A stretch of DNA of 64,000 nucleotides. Origin: BOG-931 sp963753355 (GTDB lineage Bacteria; Pseudomonadota; Alphaproteobacteria; Rhizobiales; Xanthobacteraceae). Positions 35,333-44,757 of the stretch are shown one piece after another. Where the stretch lies: the NCBI GenBank assembly GCA_963753355.1, contig CAVWBV010000004.1:1-64000 (forward strand). The letters are read 5' to 3'. Below the pieces are notes generated by a model. It saw only the letters and a program-made list of their open reading frames with translations. It did not search any database and was not told the DNA's origin. The position numbers and the translations under genes are program-made. The stretch's first letter is position 1. Each line of letters starts with the position of its first letter.

Positions 35333-36052
35333 ATGCGCGTTGTCTTTCGCTGCGATCCGGCGCTCTTCGACCGCCTGCCGCGGCCGGTCGCCGCTCGCGC
35401 GGCGCTCCCCGAATGGCTGCGCGCAATGCCGGCGTCGGCTTTCTCGGAACTGCATGGTCAGGAAATCAGGACGGTCAAGCAATGTCCGCCCTTCGTCGAC
35501 GCGATGGCGCATGGTTTCCTCATTCCGCTGCCATGCGACGTCACGGTTCGCAATGGCCGGTTTTCTTGGTTCTGGGACCTGCCGCCGCTCTCGGTTGAGG
35601 CCCACCCGCGCTCGCCGCTGAGCTTTCACGTGCCGGCGCAAGTGACCGGGACACCGTTTCATGACGCCAATCGTGCCGTCATCAAGTTCAACAGTTTTTG
35701 GACGATCGAACTTGAAAGCGGCTACTCGCTGTTCGCAACGCATCCGATCAATCGCGCCGATCTGCCGTTCCGCCTGCTCACCGGGGTCGTCGATGCCGAC
35801 CGTTTCACCGACGTGGGCATTTTGTTTCCTGCCGTGTGGACGGATCCTCAATACGACGGCGTTCTGCCGGCCGGCACCCCCGTTGCGCAGTGCTTCCCCG
35901 TCGCGCGCGACGCCCTCGAGCTTGCCTTCGAACCGCTCACGGCGTCCGCGCAGCGGCGTTATGACGAGACCGGCGCCGCGCTCCTCGCCAAGCCCGGCGT
36001 CTATCGCCGGCGCTTTCGCGCGCGGCGGGGTAGATCGTCAGCGCGCGAGTGA
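35333..36052 (+). CDS. Protein of unknown function (239 aa), partner of the oxygenase gene
   Basis: A soluble protein without signal or membrane segments. Visible features are a conserved-looking start (LPEWLRAMPASAFSELHG), VKQCPPFVDAMAHGFLIPLP, FSWFWDLPP, VIKFNSFWTIELESGYSLFA, then THPINRADLPFRLLTGVVDA and AGTPVAQCFPV. The pattern recalls DUF6065-type proteins often found beside TIGR02466 oxygenases, but I cannot confirm it. The His/Asp/Pro-rich middle could be a cupin-like barrel. The last 15 nt overlap the convergent TPR gene. Reaction unknown. Confidence 0.7.
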   Translation: MRVVFRCDPALFDRLPRPVAARAALPEWLRAMPASAFSELHGQEIRTVKQCPPFVDAMAHGFLIPLPCDVTVRNGRFSWFWDLPPLSVEAHPRSPLSFHVPAQVTGTPFHDANRAVIKFNSFWTIELESGYSLFATHPINRADLPFRLLTGVVDADRFTDVGILFPAVWTDPQYDGVLPAGTPVAQCFPVARDALELAFEPLTASAQRRYDETGAALLAKPGVYRRRFRARRGRSSARE

Positions 36053-37051
36053 TCTGCGTAACTCGGCAACATCGAGCCAAACTTCGCCGATCGGCGCAGC
36101 CGATAATGCTTGAGCGATGCGGCCGAATGAGTCCGGCCGTATTTCCAATGCGCGCCGATAGAAAGCCTTGGCTTCGGGCAAGTTTCCGATTTCCTGGTAA
36201 CAAATGCCGAGGTTGACTGTCGCCTCAACGAGTTCGGGCCGAATGTCGAGCGCGCGCCGATAAGCGTCCGCAGCGGCAGTGGGGTCGCGCTGGTCTTGCC
36301 GGATTAAGCCCAACGCAAACCACGCTTCGCTGCTTGCTGGACTGAGAGTGACCGCGTGCTCGAGTGCAGTTCGGGCGCTTTCGACTTCCTTAAGCCGCTG
36401 CAAGCAGAGACCAAGTTTGAGCCAAGCCTCGCCACTTTCGGGCGCCATTTGCATCGCCCGCCGGTAAGCGTCGAGCGCTTCACCAAACCGGCCGAGCAAT
36501 TCCAAAACCGCGCCGCAGCGTAAGTTAACCGCAACCGACGGATGGGCGCGCGCCGCCCGGGTGAAGGCAGCAAGCGCCGCCTCCATCTTGCCGGCGCGCT
36601 GCAAAGCGTCGCCGAGCAGGCTCCATCCATCGGATTCATCGGGAAACGATGCGAGCAACCGCGTGAGCAACGTTCCGGCTTCGGGGTCACCGAGCTCAAG
36701 CAGCGTCGCACAGGTGAGAAAGGCAGCATCGGCTCGGTCGGGCGCAAGCATGGAGGCGCGGCGGAGGAAACCAATCGCTTCGGCAAGGTTTTCGGCCGCG
36801 CGGGCGGCGCGGCCAGCAAGCAAAAGCGTCGGCACGTGATCCGGCCGCCGCGCCAGACTCGCCGCAGCAGAACGAATCGCATGCGCCATTTCCCCGCGCC
36901 GCAGGGCGACCTCGGCAAGGAGTTGATGAACGGCGGGATCGTTAGGATGATTCTGCAGCAAGCGCTCTGCGATCGCGCCGGCTGCATCAAGATCCCCTCC
37001 CCGCATGGCGGCGAGCGCGATGCTCAGTTCTGATGCAACGGTATCCTGCAT
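36038..37051 (-). CDS. TPR-repeat protein (337 aa)
   Basis: At least eight tetratricopeptide repeats fill the chain, for example ALDAYRRAMQMAPESGEAWL, ARTALEHAVTLSPASSEAWF, AADAYRRALDIRPELVEATV and AKAFYRRALEIRPDSFG. No enzyme domain and no signal peptide. AAGGC precedes ATG codons at 37057 and 37051; the latter has better spacing. TPR proteins scaffold protein complexes; TPR domains are also found with 2OG-oxygenase genes. It converges on the oxygenase/unknown pair, so the three may form a functional set (inference). Confidence 0.85.
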   Translation of the reverse strand: MQDTVASELSIALAAMRGGDLDAAGAIAERLLQNHPNDPAVHQLLAEVALRRGEMAHAIRSAAASLARRPDHVPTLLLAGRAARAAENLAEAIGFLRRASMLAPDRADAAFLTCATLLELGDPEAGTLLTRLLASFPDESDGWSLLGDALQRAGKMEAALAAFTRAARAHPSVAVNLRCGAVLELLGRFGEALDAYRRAMQMAPESGEAWLKLGLCLQRLKEVESARTALEHAVTLSPASSEAWFALGLIRQDQRDPTAAADAYRRALDIRPELVEATVNLGICYQEIGNLPEAKAFYRRALEIRPDSFGRIAQALSAAPIGEVWLDVAELRRSLAR

Positions 37052-37200
37052 GCGCATGCCTTGGTACTTTTGCACAATTCGCGAGAACTCGCCGACAAGA
37101 TTTAGACGATCAGGTTTATTTGCGCGAAATTTTCCCGTACACGACCAGCTAACGGGCTTGGCAACCGACGCCATCATCCCGCGCTTATGCGGTGCCGCTC

Positions 37201-38568
37201 ATGAATGAGAAGGAACGGGTCGCGGCGGGTTCGATTGCCGCCTCGGCCGGCCTCACCATCGCCAAGGCAGTCATCGGGCTCCTCACCGGGTCCCTCGCTA
37301 TCCTTTCGGAAGCGGCCCATTCGCTCGTCGACCTCGCCGCGACCGTTTTGACCTATTTTGCCGTGCGCGTCTCCGGCAAGCCGGCCGATGCCGAGCACCA
37401 ATACGGCCATGGTAAGGTCGAGAGCGTGAGCGCGCTCGCTGAAGCCGGCGTTCTTTTCGTCCTCGCTGCGGTTGTCATCTTTGAGGCCGCGCAGCGGCTG
37501 ATCCGCGATCATCCCTTTACGGTCGAGGCGACACCCGCCGCTTTCGCCATTGTCGTGGTGTCCATCGTCGTGGACTTCTTCCGCGCGCGCACGCTTAGCC
37601 GGGTGGCCGCGGCGACGTCGAGCCAGGCGCTCGAGGCCGACGCCCTGCACTTCAGCTCCGACATGTGGTCGTCGATCGCCGTATTGATCGGGCTTGCCGG
37701 CGTCGCGCTCGGCTATCTTCGCGCCGACGCCGCGGCGGCATTGATTGTCGCCGTCTTTATCTGCATCGCCGGCTGGCGGCTCGGGCGGCGCACCATCGAT
37801 ACCCTGACCGATACGGCCCCTGCGGGTGTGAGCGAGCGCGTGACGGCGATCGCCCGCCGCGTGCCGGGCGTTGTCACGGTTGAACGCGTTCGCGCGCGGC
37901 CTGCCGGCGCCGTACTGTTTGTCGAACTCTCGGTCGGCCTCAGCCGTACGCTGCCGCTCGACCGTGTAGCGGCGATCAAGGAGCGCTTGACGCGCGAGGT
38001 TCGCGCCGAATTCACCGAAGCCGAGGTGACCATCATCACCGAACCGCGGGCGCTCGACGACGAAACGGTACGTGAACGGGTCACGCTGATTGCGCGCAAC
38101 AGCGGGCTCGCGGTCCATCACGTCGCCGTGCAGGCGCTAGCCGAACATTTGTCCGTCTCGGTCGATCTTGAAGTCGAAGGCACATTGACGCTCGCTACAG
38201 CTCACGACATCGCCAGCCAGCTTGAAGAGTTGATCCGCGAGGAGCTTGGCCCGGAGGTTGAAGTCGAGACCCATATCGAGCCGCTGCCCGCAGTCGTGCT
38301 TGCCGGGCGTGATGCAGCACCCGCGCGCACCGCTGAAATTCGCGAAGCGCTGAGTGCGCTCACCTCCGAAATCACGGGTCTTGGCGAGGCCCACGACGTC
38401 CGCGTTCGCGAGACGGCGGACGGCGAGATCGTTAATTTTCACTGCCGTGTCGATCCCACCCTTTCGGTCAGCGTGGCGCACGCTTTGGTTGATACGGTCG
38501 AGCGGCGATTGCGACGGCGATTTCCCGCTATCGCGCGCGTCATCGGCCATGCCGAACCGGGCCGCTGA
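37201..38568 (+). CDS. Cation diffusion facilitator with three tandem C-terminal domains (455 aa)
   Basis: Residues ~1-200 form the CDF membrane domain: AGLTIAKAVIGLLTGSLAIL, SEAAHSLVDLAATVLTYF with the HSxxD site, and the second metal pair in ALEADALHFSSDMWSSIAVL. The usual protein ends at ~300 after one cytosolic dimer domain. Here three related segments follow: ~205-285 (VTAIARRVPGVVTVERVRAR), ~290-370 (VRERVTLIARNSGLAVHHVA) and ~380-450 (LGEAHDVRVRETADGEIVNF), each with the alpha-beta-beta-alpha-beta pattern. It exports divalent metal (Zn, Fe, Mn or Co) by proton exchange. A GTG at 37192 is an alternative start. Confidence 0.9.
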   Translation: MNEKERVAAGSIAASAGLTIAKAVIGLLTGSLAILSEAAHSLVDLAATVLTYFAVRVSGKPADAEHQYGHGKVESVSALAEAGVLFVLAAVVIFEAAQRLIRDHPFTVEATPAAFAIVVVSIVVDFFRARTLSRVAAATSSQALEADALHFSSDMWSSIAVLIGLAGVALGYLRADAAAALIVAVFICIAGWRLGRRTIDTLTDTAPAGVSERVTAIARRVPGVVTVERVRARPAGAVLFVELSVGLSRTLPLDRVAAIKERLTREVRAEFTEAEVTIITEPRALDDETVRERVTLIARNSGLAVHHVAVQALAEHLSVSVDLEVEGTLTLATAHDIASQLEELIREELGPEVEVETHIEPLPAVVLAGRDAAPARTAEIREALSALTSEITGLGEAHDVRVRETADGEIVNFHCRVDPTLSVSVAHALVDTVERRLRRRFPAIARVIGHAEPGR

Positions 38569-38902
38569 TGCTGCGGGGCTCGCACCGTGCGTTGCCGTCG
38601 TCGAGCCGTTAACGTCGCCCTAATGAGCGCATCGATGGAACTTTTGCGATGTCCTCCCGTTGTAGACGGTTTAGCGACAGTCGACTGGTAATTTAGGCCG
38701 GGGCGGTTCTGGCGGCAGGGCGTGGCCATGAGCGAGGGAGCGGCGCGAGCCGAGGTGTATTCTCCGAGGGCAGCCGGATTCCGGGCGGCCGATTCCAGGT
38801 CATAGCGATCTTGCCCAGCGAATACGGGCCTATGATTGGCGCAATACATCGCTCGGCCCGTCGGAACGGTGGCCCAAAAGCCTGCGCACCGCGGTAGGAA
38901 TT
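38569..38902. other. Upstream region of the hybrid kinase, contains its out-of-frame N-terminus
   Basis: From 38834 to 38902 the kinase frame is open and encodes DWRNTSLGPSERWPKSLRT, a block normally found ~40 residues into this kinase type. In-frame codons go back to a TGA at 38729 with no start codon among them. An ATG at 38728 begins MSEGAARAEVYS in another frame. A net indel between 38760 and 38810 is therefore likely. Confidence 0.55.
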
Positions 38903-41900
38903 ATGCTGACCTCGCGCCAGCCGATCTGGATCGGCTGGGGCCGCGAGCTGATCTATCTTTATAACGACCCCTACAAATCCATCATCGGCGGCAAACATCC
39001 GTGGGCGCTCGGCAAGCCGGTCTCGCTGGTGTGGCGCGAAATTTGGTCGGACATCGAGCCAATGCTCTCGCAGGCGATGGGAGGTAACGAAGGCACCTAC
39101 GTCGAATCCCAGCTTCTGATCATGGAGCGGAACGGTTATCCGGAAGAAACCTATTACACCTTCTCATACAGTCCGATCCCTGACGACGACGGCACCGTCG
39201 GCGGAATTTTTTGCGCCAATACCGACGACACGCAGCGCGTGATCGGCGAGCGGCAGCTGGCGCTGCTGCGCGAACTCGCCGCCACGACTGCCGAAGCGCG
39301 CACATGGCAGCAGGCCTGCGAGCGAAGTGCGCGTGCGCTAGCCACCAATAACCGTGATTTGCCGTTCGCCATGATTTACATGCTCGAACCGGACGGACGT
39401 TCGGCCACGCTCGCGAGCACTTCGAATGTCGATCGCGATCATCCCGCGGTCATGACTACGTTGCGGCTCGACGAGGAGAACCCTTGGCCGCTTGCAGCCG
39501 TCGCGCAAGACCACCAGCCCCGCATGGTTTCCGGTCTGGAGATGGAATTCCAAGCCATGTTTCCGAGCGGAGCGTGGCCGCAAGCGCCGAACAGCGCCGT
39601 CGTTCTTCCAATCATGGCGAGCGGCGAAACCGGCCGGTCCGGCTTTCTGATCGCGGGCCTTAATCCATTTCGGCTGTTCGACGACGATTATGCCGGATTC
39701 ATCAAGCTGGTCGCCGGCCAAATCGCCGCGGCGATTTCCAACGCCGAGGCTTATGAGCAGGAGCGCCGCCGCGCCGAAGCGCTCGCCGAAATCGATCGCG
39801 CCAAAACCGCATTCTTCTCCAATGTCAGCCACGAATTCCGGACGCCGCTGACCTTGATGCTGGGGCCCCTGGAGGAAGCGTTGCAGCATCCCGAGCAGCT
39901 TCAGGGGAAGCGGCTTGAAGAGGTGGCTGTCGCCCACCGCAATGCGTTGCGGCTTCTCCGGCTCGTCAATACGCTCCTTGATTTTTCGCGCGTCGAAGCA
40001 GGCCGCATGCCGGCCTATTTCGAAAAAACTGATCTACCCGCATTTACGCGCGAACTGGCGTCGAGCTTCGATTCGCTGTGCGAGCGTGCAGGATTAAAGC
40101 TCCGCGTAGACTGCGAAATACTCCCTCAAGCCGTCTACGTCGACCGCGACATGTGGGAGAAGATCGTCCTCAATCTTTTGTCAAACGCTTTCAAATTTAC
40201 CTTCGACGGCGGCATCACCGTTCGGCTGCGCGATGCTAACGGACGCGTCGAACTATCGGTGAGCGACACCGGCATCGGCATCCCCACCAGCGAGCTGCCG
40301 CACGTGTTCGAACGCTTCCACCGGGTCGAAGGTCAGCGTGGCCGAACCCATGAAGGTTCCGGCATTGGCCTTGCTTTGGTGCGCGAACTGACAAACCTGC
40401 AGGGCGGTGAAGTGAGTGCGGCGAGCGAGGTTGGCCGCGGAACGACTTTCACCGTCACCCTGCCCTACACCCAGGCCGCGGAATTGGCGGTGGCCGGTCC
40501 ACCCTCGCGCGATGTGCACTCAGCGATCGGCGCAACAGCTTTTGTCGAAGAGGCTCTGCGCTGGCTGCCGCGAGCCGATGCCGGGCAAAAAGGTCCGGCG
40601 GACATCTCGCGTGGCCAAGCCTTGCGCGGACCCGCGGGCGAAAAAGTCACCGCGAAACCACGCCCCCGCGTCCTTATTGCCGACGACAATGCGGACATGC
40701 GCGACTATGTCGAACGCATGCTCGGCGCGCATTACAACGTGGAGAGCGTGAGTACCGGCATGGAAGCGCTGATCGCCATACGTACACGACGACCAGATCT
40801 TCTCCTGTCGGACGTAATGATGCCGGTCCGCGATGGTTTCGCGCTGCTCCGTGAAATCAGGGGAGATCCTGAACTAAAAAGCCTTCCGGTTATCTTGCTG
40901 TCGGCGCGTGCCGGCGAAGAAGCCAAGATCGAAGGCCTCGAGGCAGGCGCGGACGACTACCTGATAAAGCCGTTTAGCGCGCCGGAGCTTCTCGCCCGGG
41001 TCAATACCAACATCACCATGGCGCGGCTGCGCCGTGAAATTGCGTCCGAGCTCGAGATGCAGAAAGCGCGACTGCAAGCGGTGCTGGATACAGTGCCGGT
41101 CGCTGTGTGGTTCACATTTGACAGCGCCGGCCAACAGGTCACCGGCAACCGCCGTGCCGCGGCAATGCTGCGGATTCCCGAAGCGGCGAACGCTTCGTTA
41201 TCCGTTCCCGCTGCGCAGGCGCCGCAGCACTATCGCGTTTTCAAGGATGGCGTCGAGTTGCCGCCCGAACGCTTGCCGCTCCGGCGCGCCGTGGCCGGCG
41301 AAACGATTACGAATGAAGAGATGGAGCTGCATTTCATCGACGGCACGGTTCTTTTTGGGCTGGTCCAGGCCGCACCGCTGCGCGACCAGTTCGGCAAGAT
41401 TATCGGCGCCGTCAGCGCCGGTCTCGACATCACCGAGCGCAAGCGCGTGGAGGAGCACCGGCTGCTCCTGCTCAACGAACTGAACCATCGCGTCAAGAAC
41501 ACGCTCGCCACGGTGCAGTCGATCGCGGTTCAATCCTTCCGGCGCGCGCGGACGGATATGGGCGGCCGCGAAATGTTTCAGTCGCGCCTGCTTGCGCTGT
41601 CGCGCACGCATGACGTCTTGACCAACGAAAGCTGGGAGGGCGCGAACCTCGGCGACATCGTCGCGCAAGCGATCATGCCCTACCGTGACGCGAACCCGAC
41701 CCGTTTTGCGGTCGACGGGCCGGCGGTATGGCTGTCCGCCAAGATGGCTTTGTCGATCAGCATGGCGCTGCACGAGCTTGCGACCAACGCGGTCAAGTAC
41801 GGCGCCCTTTCAAACGAGACAGGCCGCGTCAGCATTACCTGGCGCATGCTTCACGAACCGGAAGGCCGGCGGTTGCGCCTTGAGTGGGCGGAAAAGGACG

Positions 41901-42046
41901 GCCCCGCGGTCGTTCCGCCGCGCCGTAAGGGCTTTGGCTCCCGCCTCATTGAGCGCGGTTTGGCGCAGGAACTCGGCGGCGAAGTCAAAATCGAGTACCA
42001 GCCGCAAGGCGTTTGGTGTGAGATCAACGCGCGGCTCGACGCTTAA
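38903..42046 (+). CDS. Hybrid sensor with two kinase modules: PAS-GAF-HisKA-HATPase-REC-PAS-HWE (1047 aa)
   Basis: Order: a PAS-like module (LTSRQPIWIGWGRELIYLYN), GAF (~115-285), HisKA with His310 (NVSHEFRTPLTLMLGPLEEA), HATPase (NLLSNAFKFTFDGG; DTGIGIPTSELPHVFERFHR), REC with Asp637 (LLLSDVMMP), a second PAS (~720-840), and an HWE-type kinase with His862 (LNELNHRVKNTLATVQSIAV) and its ATPase. No membrane segment, so the sensor is cytosolic. The internal receiver probably links the two kinases. The true N-terminus lies upstream, but a frameshift cuts the link; the ATG at 38903 is the first in-frame start. 32 nt before pepN. Confidence 0.85.
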   Translation: MLTSRQPIWIGWGRELIYLYNDPYKSIIGGKHPWALGKPVSLVWREIWSDIEPMLSQAMGGNEGTYVESQLLIMERNGYPEETYYTFSYSPIPDDDGTVGGIFCANTDDTQRVIGERQLALLRELAATTAEARTWQQACERSARALATNNRDLPFAMIYMLEPDGRSATLASTSNVDRDHPAVMTTLRLDEENPWPLAAVAQDHQPRMVSGLEMEFQAMFPSGAWPQAPNSAVVLPIMASGETGRSGFLIAGLNPFRLFDDDYAGFIKLVAGQIAAAISNAEAYEQERRRAEALAEIDRAKTAFFSNVSHEFRTPLTLMLGPLEEALQHPEQLQGKRLEEVAVAHRNALRLLRLVNTLLDFSRVEAGRMPAYFEKTDLPAFTRELASSFDSLCERAGLKLRVDCEILPQAVYVDRDMWEKIVLNLLSNAFKFTFDGGITVRLRDANGRVELSVSDTGIGIPTSELPHVFERFHRVEGQRGRTHEGSGIGLALVRELTNLQGGEVSAASEVGRGTTFTVTLPYTQAAELAVAGPPSRDVHSAIGATAFVEEALRWLPRADAGQKGPADISRGQALRGPAGEKVTAKPRPRVLIADDNADMRDYVERMLGAHYNVESVSTGMEALIAIRTRRPDLLLSDVMMPVRDGFALLREIRGDPELKSLPVILLSARAGEEAKIEGLEAGADDYLIKPFSAPELLARVNTNITMARLRREIASELEMQKARLQAVLDTVPVAVWFTFDSAGQQVTGNRRAAAMLRIPEAANASLSVPAAQAPQHYRVFKDGVELPPERLPLRRAVAGETITNEEMELHFIDGTVLFGLVQAAPLRDQFGKIIGAVSAGLDITERKRVEEHRLLLLNELNHRVKNTLATVQSIAVQSFRRARTDMGGREMFQSRLLALSRTHDVLTNESWEGANLGDIVAQAIMPYRDANPTRFAVDGPAVWLSAKMALSISMALHELATNAVKYGALSNETGRVSITWRMLHEPEGRRLRLEWAEKDGPAVVPPRRKGFGSRLIERGLAQELGGEVKIEYQPQGVWCEINARLDA

Positions 42047-42078
42047 CATCGGCGCGCAAAGCTTCTACACCAGAGGCG

Positions 42079-44724
42079 ATGCGCACCGAAGAACCACGCC
42101 CCATCCGCCTCAAAGATTACCGTCCGCCGGACTGGCTCATCGACACCGTTGAGCTCGATATATCGCTCGACGCCGCGGCAACGCGCGTACGCGCGAAGCT
42201 CCGATTAAAGCCGAACGGCACTCGCACCCCGGCTCCGCTCGTGCTTGACGGCGAGGACCTCGTACTGCGCTCGCTCGCGCTCGACGGCAAGGAATTGCCG
42301 AAGGAAAGTTACGTCGCCACACCGGAACGGTTGACCATTGCCCAGCCCCCGAACGGGCCGTTTGAACTCGAAATCGAAACGCTCGTCGACCCGGCGGCTA
42401 ACACGCAACTGATGGGTCTATATCGCGCCGGCTCCACTTATTGCACGCAGTGCGAGGCTGAGGGCTTTCGCCGCATCACTTATTTCCTCGACCGACCGGA
42501 CGTGATGGCGGTTTACACCACACGGGTTGAGGCCGACAAAGACGAGGCGCCTGTCCTGCTGGCCAACGGCAACCTGGTCAACCAAGGTCCCGTCCCCGGC
42601 ACCAATCGGCACTTTGCCGTCTGGCACGACCCGTTCAAAAAGCCCTGTTATCTGTTCGCGCTGGTCGGCGGCAAGCTTGCGCGTGTCGCCGACAATTTCA
42701 CCACAATGTCCGGCCGCGAAGTCGCGCTGCACATTTATGTCGAGCCCGGCAAGGAGGACCGCGCTCTCTACGCCATGGACAGTCTAAAGCGCGCGATGCG
42801 CTGGGATGAGGAAGCTTTCGGCCGCGAATACGACCTCGACATTTTCATGATCGTAGCGGTATCCGCCTTCAACATGGGCGCCATGGAGAATAAGGGCCTC
42901 AACATTTTCAACGACAAATTCGTCTTGGCTTCGCCATCGACCGCGACCGATACCGATTACGCGCATATCGAGGCGGTGATCGCGCATGAGTATTTTCACA
43001 ACTGGACCGGCGATCGCATCACCTGTCGCGACTGGTTTCAGCTGTGCCTCAAAGAGGGCCTCACCGTTTTCCGCGACGAGGAATTCTCCAGCGATCAGCG
43101 GTCGCGCGCGGTGGAACGGATTGGCAGCGTGCGCGCGTTGCGCGCCCACCAATTCGTCGAGGATGCCGGTCCGCTGGCGCATGCGGTGCGGCCTGAGGCG
43201 TACCGTGAAATCAATAACTTCTATACGACGACGGTTTACGACAAAGGCAGCGAAGTCGTGCGCATGATCAAGGTCCTGCTCGGCCCGCAGCTATTTCGAC
43301 GGGGCATGGACCTTTATTTCACGCGTCACGATGGCGAAGCAGCGACCGTCGAGCAGTTCGTGCAATGCTTTGCCGACGTGAGCGGCCGCGATTTCACGCA
43401 ATTCATGCGTTGGTACACACAGGCTGGCACGCCGGAGGTCGTCATGGCCACGCATTACGATGCGCGGGCGAAGACGTATCGGATCGAGGCCACGCAAAGC
43501 GTTCCGCCAACGCCGGGCCAGCCGTACAAAGAGCCCATGGTTATCCCACTTGCACTCGGCCTCGTGGGTAAAGACGGGCGCGATATGCCGCTTATGCTCG
43601 ATGGCCGAAAGCTCGACAACGGCGTCATCGAGTTAAGCAGGCCGAGCCAAAGCTTTGTTTTCACGGAGGTCGCTGAGCGGCCCACGCCCTCCGTTAACCG
43701 CAACTTTTCTGCCCCGATCAAGCTCAGTTTGCCGCTCGATCCGCGCGAACTCCATTTTCTAGCGGCCCACGATGCCGATCCGTTCAACCGCTGGCAGGCG
43801 GTGCAAATGCTGGCCATGACACTTCTGACCGGCAACGTCGGCGCATTGCGGGATGGTGCTGCCGCGCGCAGCGACGAAGACCTCATCGCCGCCTTGGGCA
43901 GCATCCTTGGTGACCGCAAGCTTGAGCCGGCCTTTATCGCGCTCACGCTCACGCCGCCGAGCGAGGCCGATATCGCCCGCGAGATCGGCAGCGATGTGGA
44001 TCCGGACGCCATCCATCGGGCGCGGCAGGCCTTGCGCGCGGCGATCGGCGAGCAACTGCGGCCCGCCCTGACCGACGTTTACCACCGCCTGGCGGCGCCG
44101 GTTCCGTATCGGCCGGACGCAGCCGGGGCCGGGCGGCGCGCGCTGAAAAATCTCTGCCTCGACTTCTTGGCAGCAAATGGCGAAGACCGCGCCATTGGAC
44201 TCGCGCTCTCACAGTATCAAAGCGCGGATAACATGACCGATCGCATGGCCGCGCTCGAGACGTTCAGTCAACATGATGGCGCCGAGCGCGCACAGGCGCT
44301 TGGAGATTTCTACGTCCGCTACGCCGACGATCCGCTGATCATCGACAAATGGCTGGCGCTGCAAGCCGCGATCCCGGAACCGGCGACACTCGAGCGGGTC
44401 AAAGCCCTGACCTCGCATCCCGCATTTTCCATGACAAACCCCAATCGCATACGCGCGCTGATCGGTTCCTTTGCTCAAGCCAACCATACCCAATTCAACC
44501 GGCTCGACGGCAAGGGCTATGACTTTGTGGCCGATTTCGTGCTCGCGCTCGATCCGAAAAATCCGCAAGTGGCGGCACGTCTGACGGGCGCGTTTCGTTC
44601 GTGGCGGGCGCTCGAACCGCGCCGGCGCGAGCGCGCCGAACATACGCTGCGCCGCATCACCTCGGCACCGAGTTTATCGCGCGATGTCGGCGATATCGTC
44701 GCGCGCACGCTTGCCGGCGACTGA
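42079..44724 (+). CDS. pepN: Aminopeptidase N (881 aa)
   Basis: AGAGGCG precedes the ATG. The M1 peptidase motifs are complete: GAMEN (267-271) for the substrate amino group, and HEYFH (303-307) followed by KEGLTVFRDEEF, whose Glu is the third zinc ligand. Length and the C-terminal helical domain match proteobacterial PepN (870-880 aa). It removes N-terminal residues from peptides in the cytosol. The start overlaps no other gene, 32 nt after the hybrid kinase. Confidence 0.97.
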   Translation: MRTEEPRPIRLKDYRPPDWLIDTVELDISLDAAATRVRAKLRLKPNGTRTPAPLVLDGEDLVLRSLALDGKELPKESYVATPERLTIAQPPNGPFELEIETLVDPAANTQLMGLYRAGSTYCTQCEAEGFRRITYFLDRPDVMAVYTTRVEADKDEAPVLLANGNLVNQGPVPGTNRHFAVWHDPFKKPCYLFALVGGKLARVADNFTTMSGREVALHIYVEPGKEDRALYAMDSLKRAMRWDEEAFGREYDLDIFMIVAVSAFNMGAMENKGLNIFNDKFVLASPSTATDTDYAHIEAVIAHEYFHNWTGDRITCRDWFQLCLKEGLTVFRDEEFSSDQRSRAVERIGSVRALRAHQFVEDAGPLAHAVRPEAYREINNFYTTTVYDKGSEVVRMIKVLLGPQLFRRGMDLYFTRHDGEAATVEQFVQCFADVSGRDFTQFMRWYTQAGTPEVVMATHYDARAKTYRIEATQSVPPTPGQPYKEPMVIPLALGLVGKDGRDMPLMLDGRKLDNGVIELSRPSQSFVFTEVAERPTPSVNRNFSAPIKLSLPLDPRELHFLAAHDADPFNRWQAVQMLAMTLLTGNVGALRDGAAARSDEDLIAALGSILGDRKLEPAFIALTLTPPSEADIAREIGSDVDPDAIHRARQALRAAIGEQLRPALTDVYHRLAAPVPYRPDAAGAGRRALKNLCLDFLAANGEDRAIGLALSQYQSADNMTDRMAALETFSQHDGAERAQALGDFYVRYADDPLIIDKWLALQAAIPEPATLERVKALTSHPAFSMTNPNRIRALIGSFAQANHTQFNRLDGKGYDFVADFVLALDPKNPQVAARLTGAFRSWRALEPRRRERAEHTLRRITSAPSLSRDVGDIVARTLAGD

Positions 44725-44757
44725 AATTGCGGCGCATCGGGCGCGTGACGATCGGCC

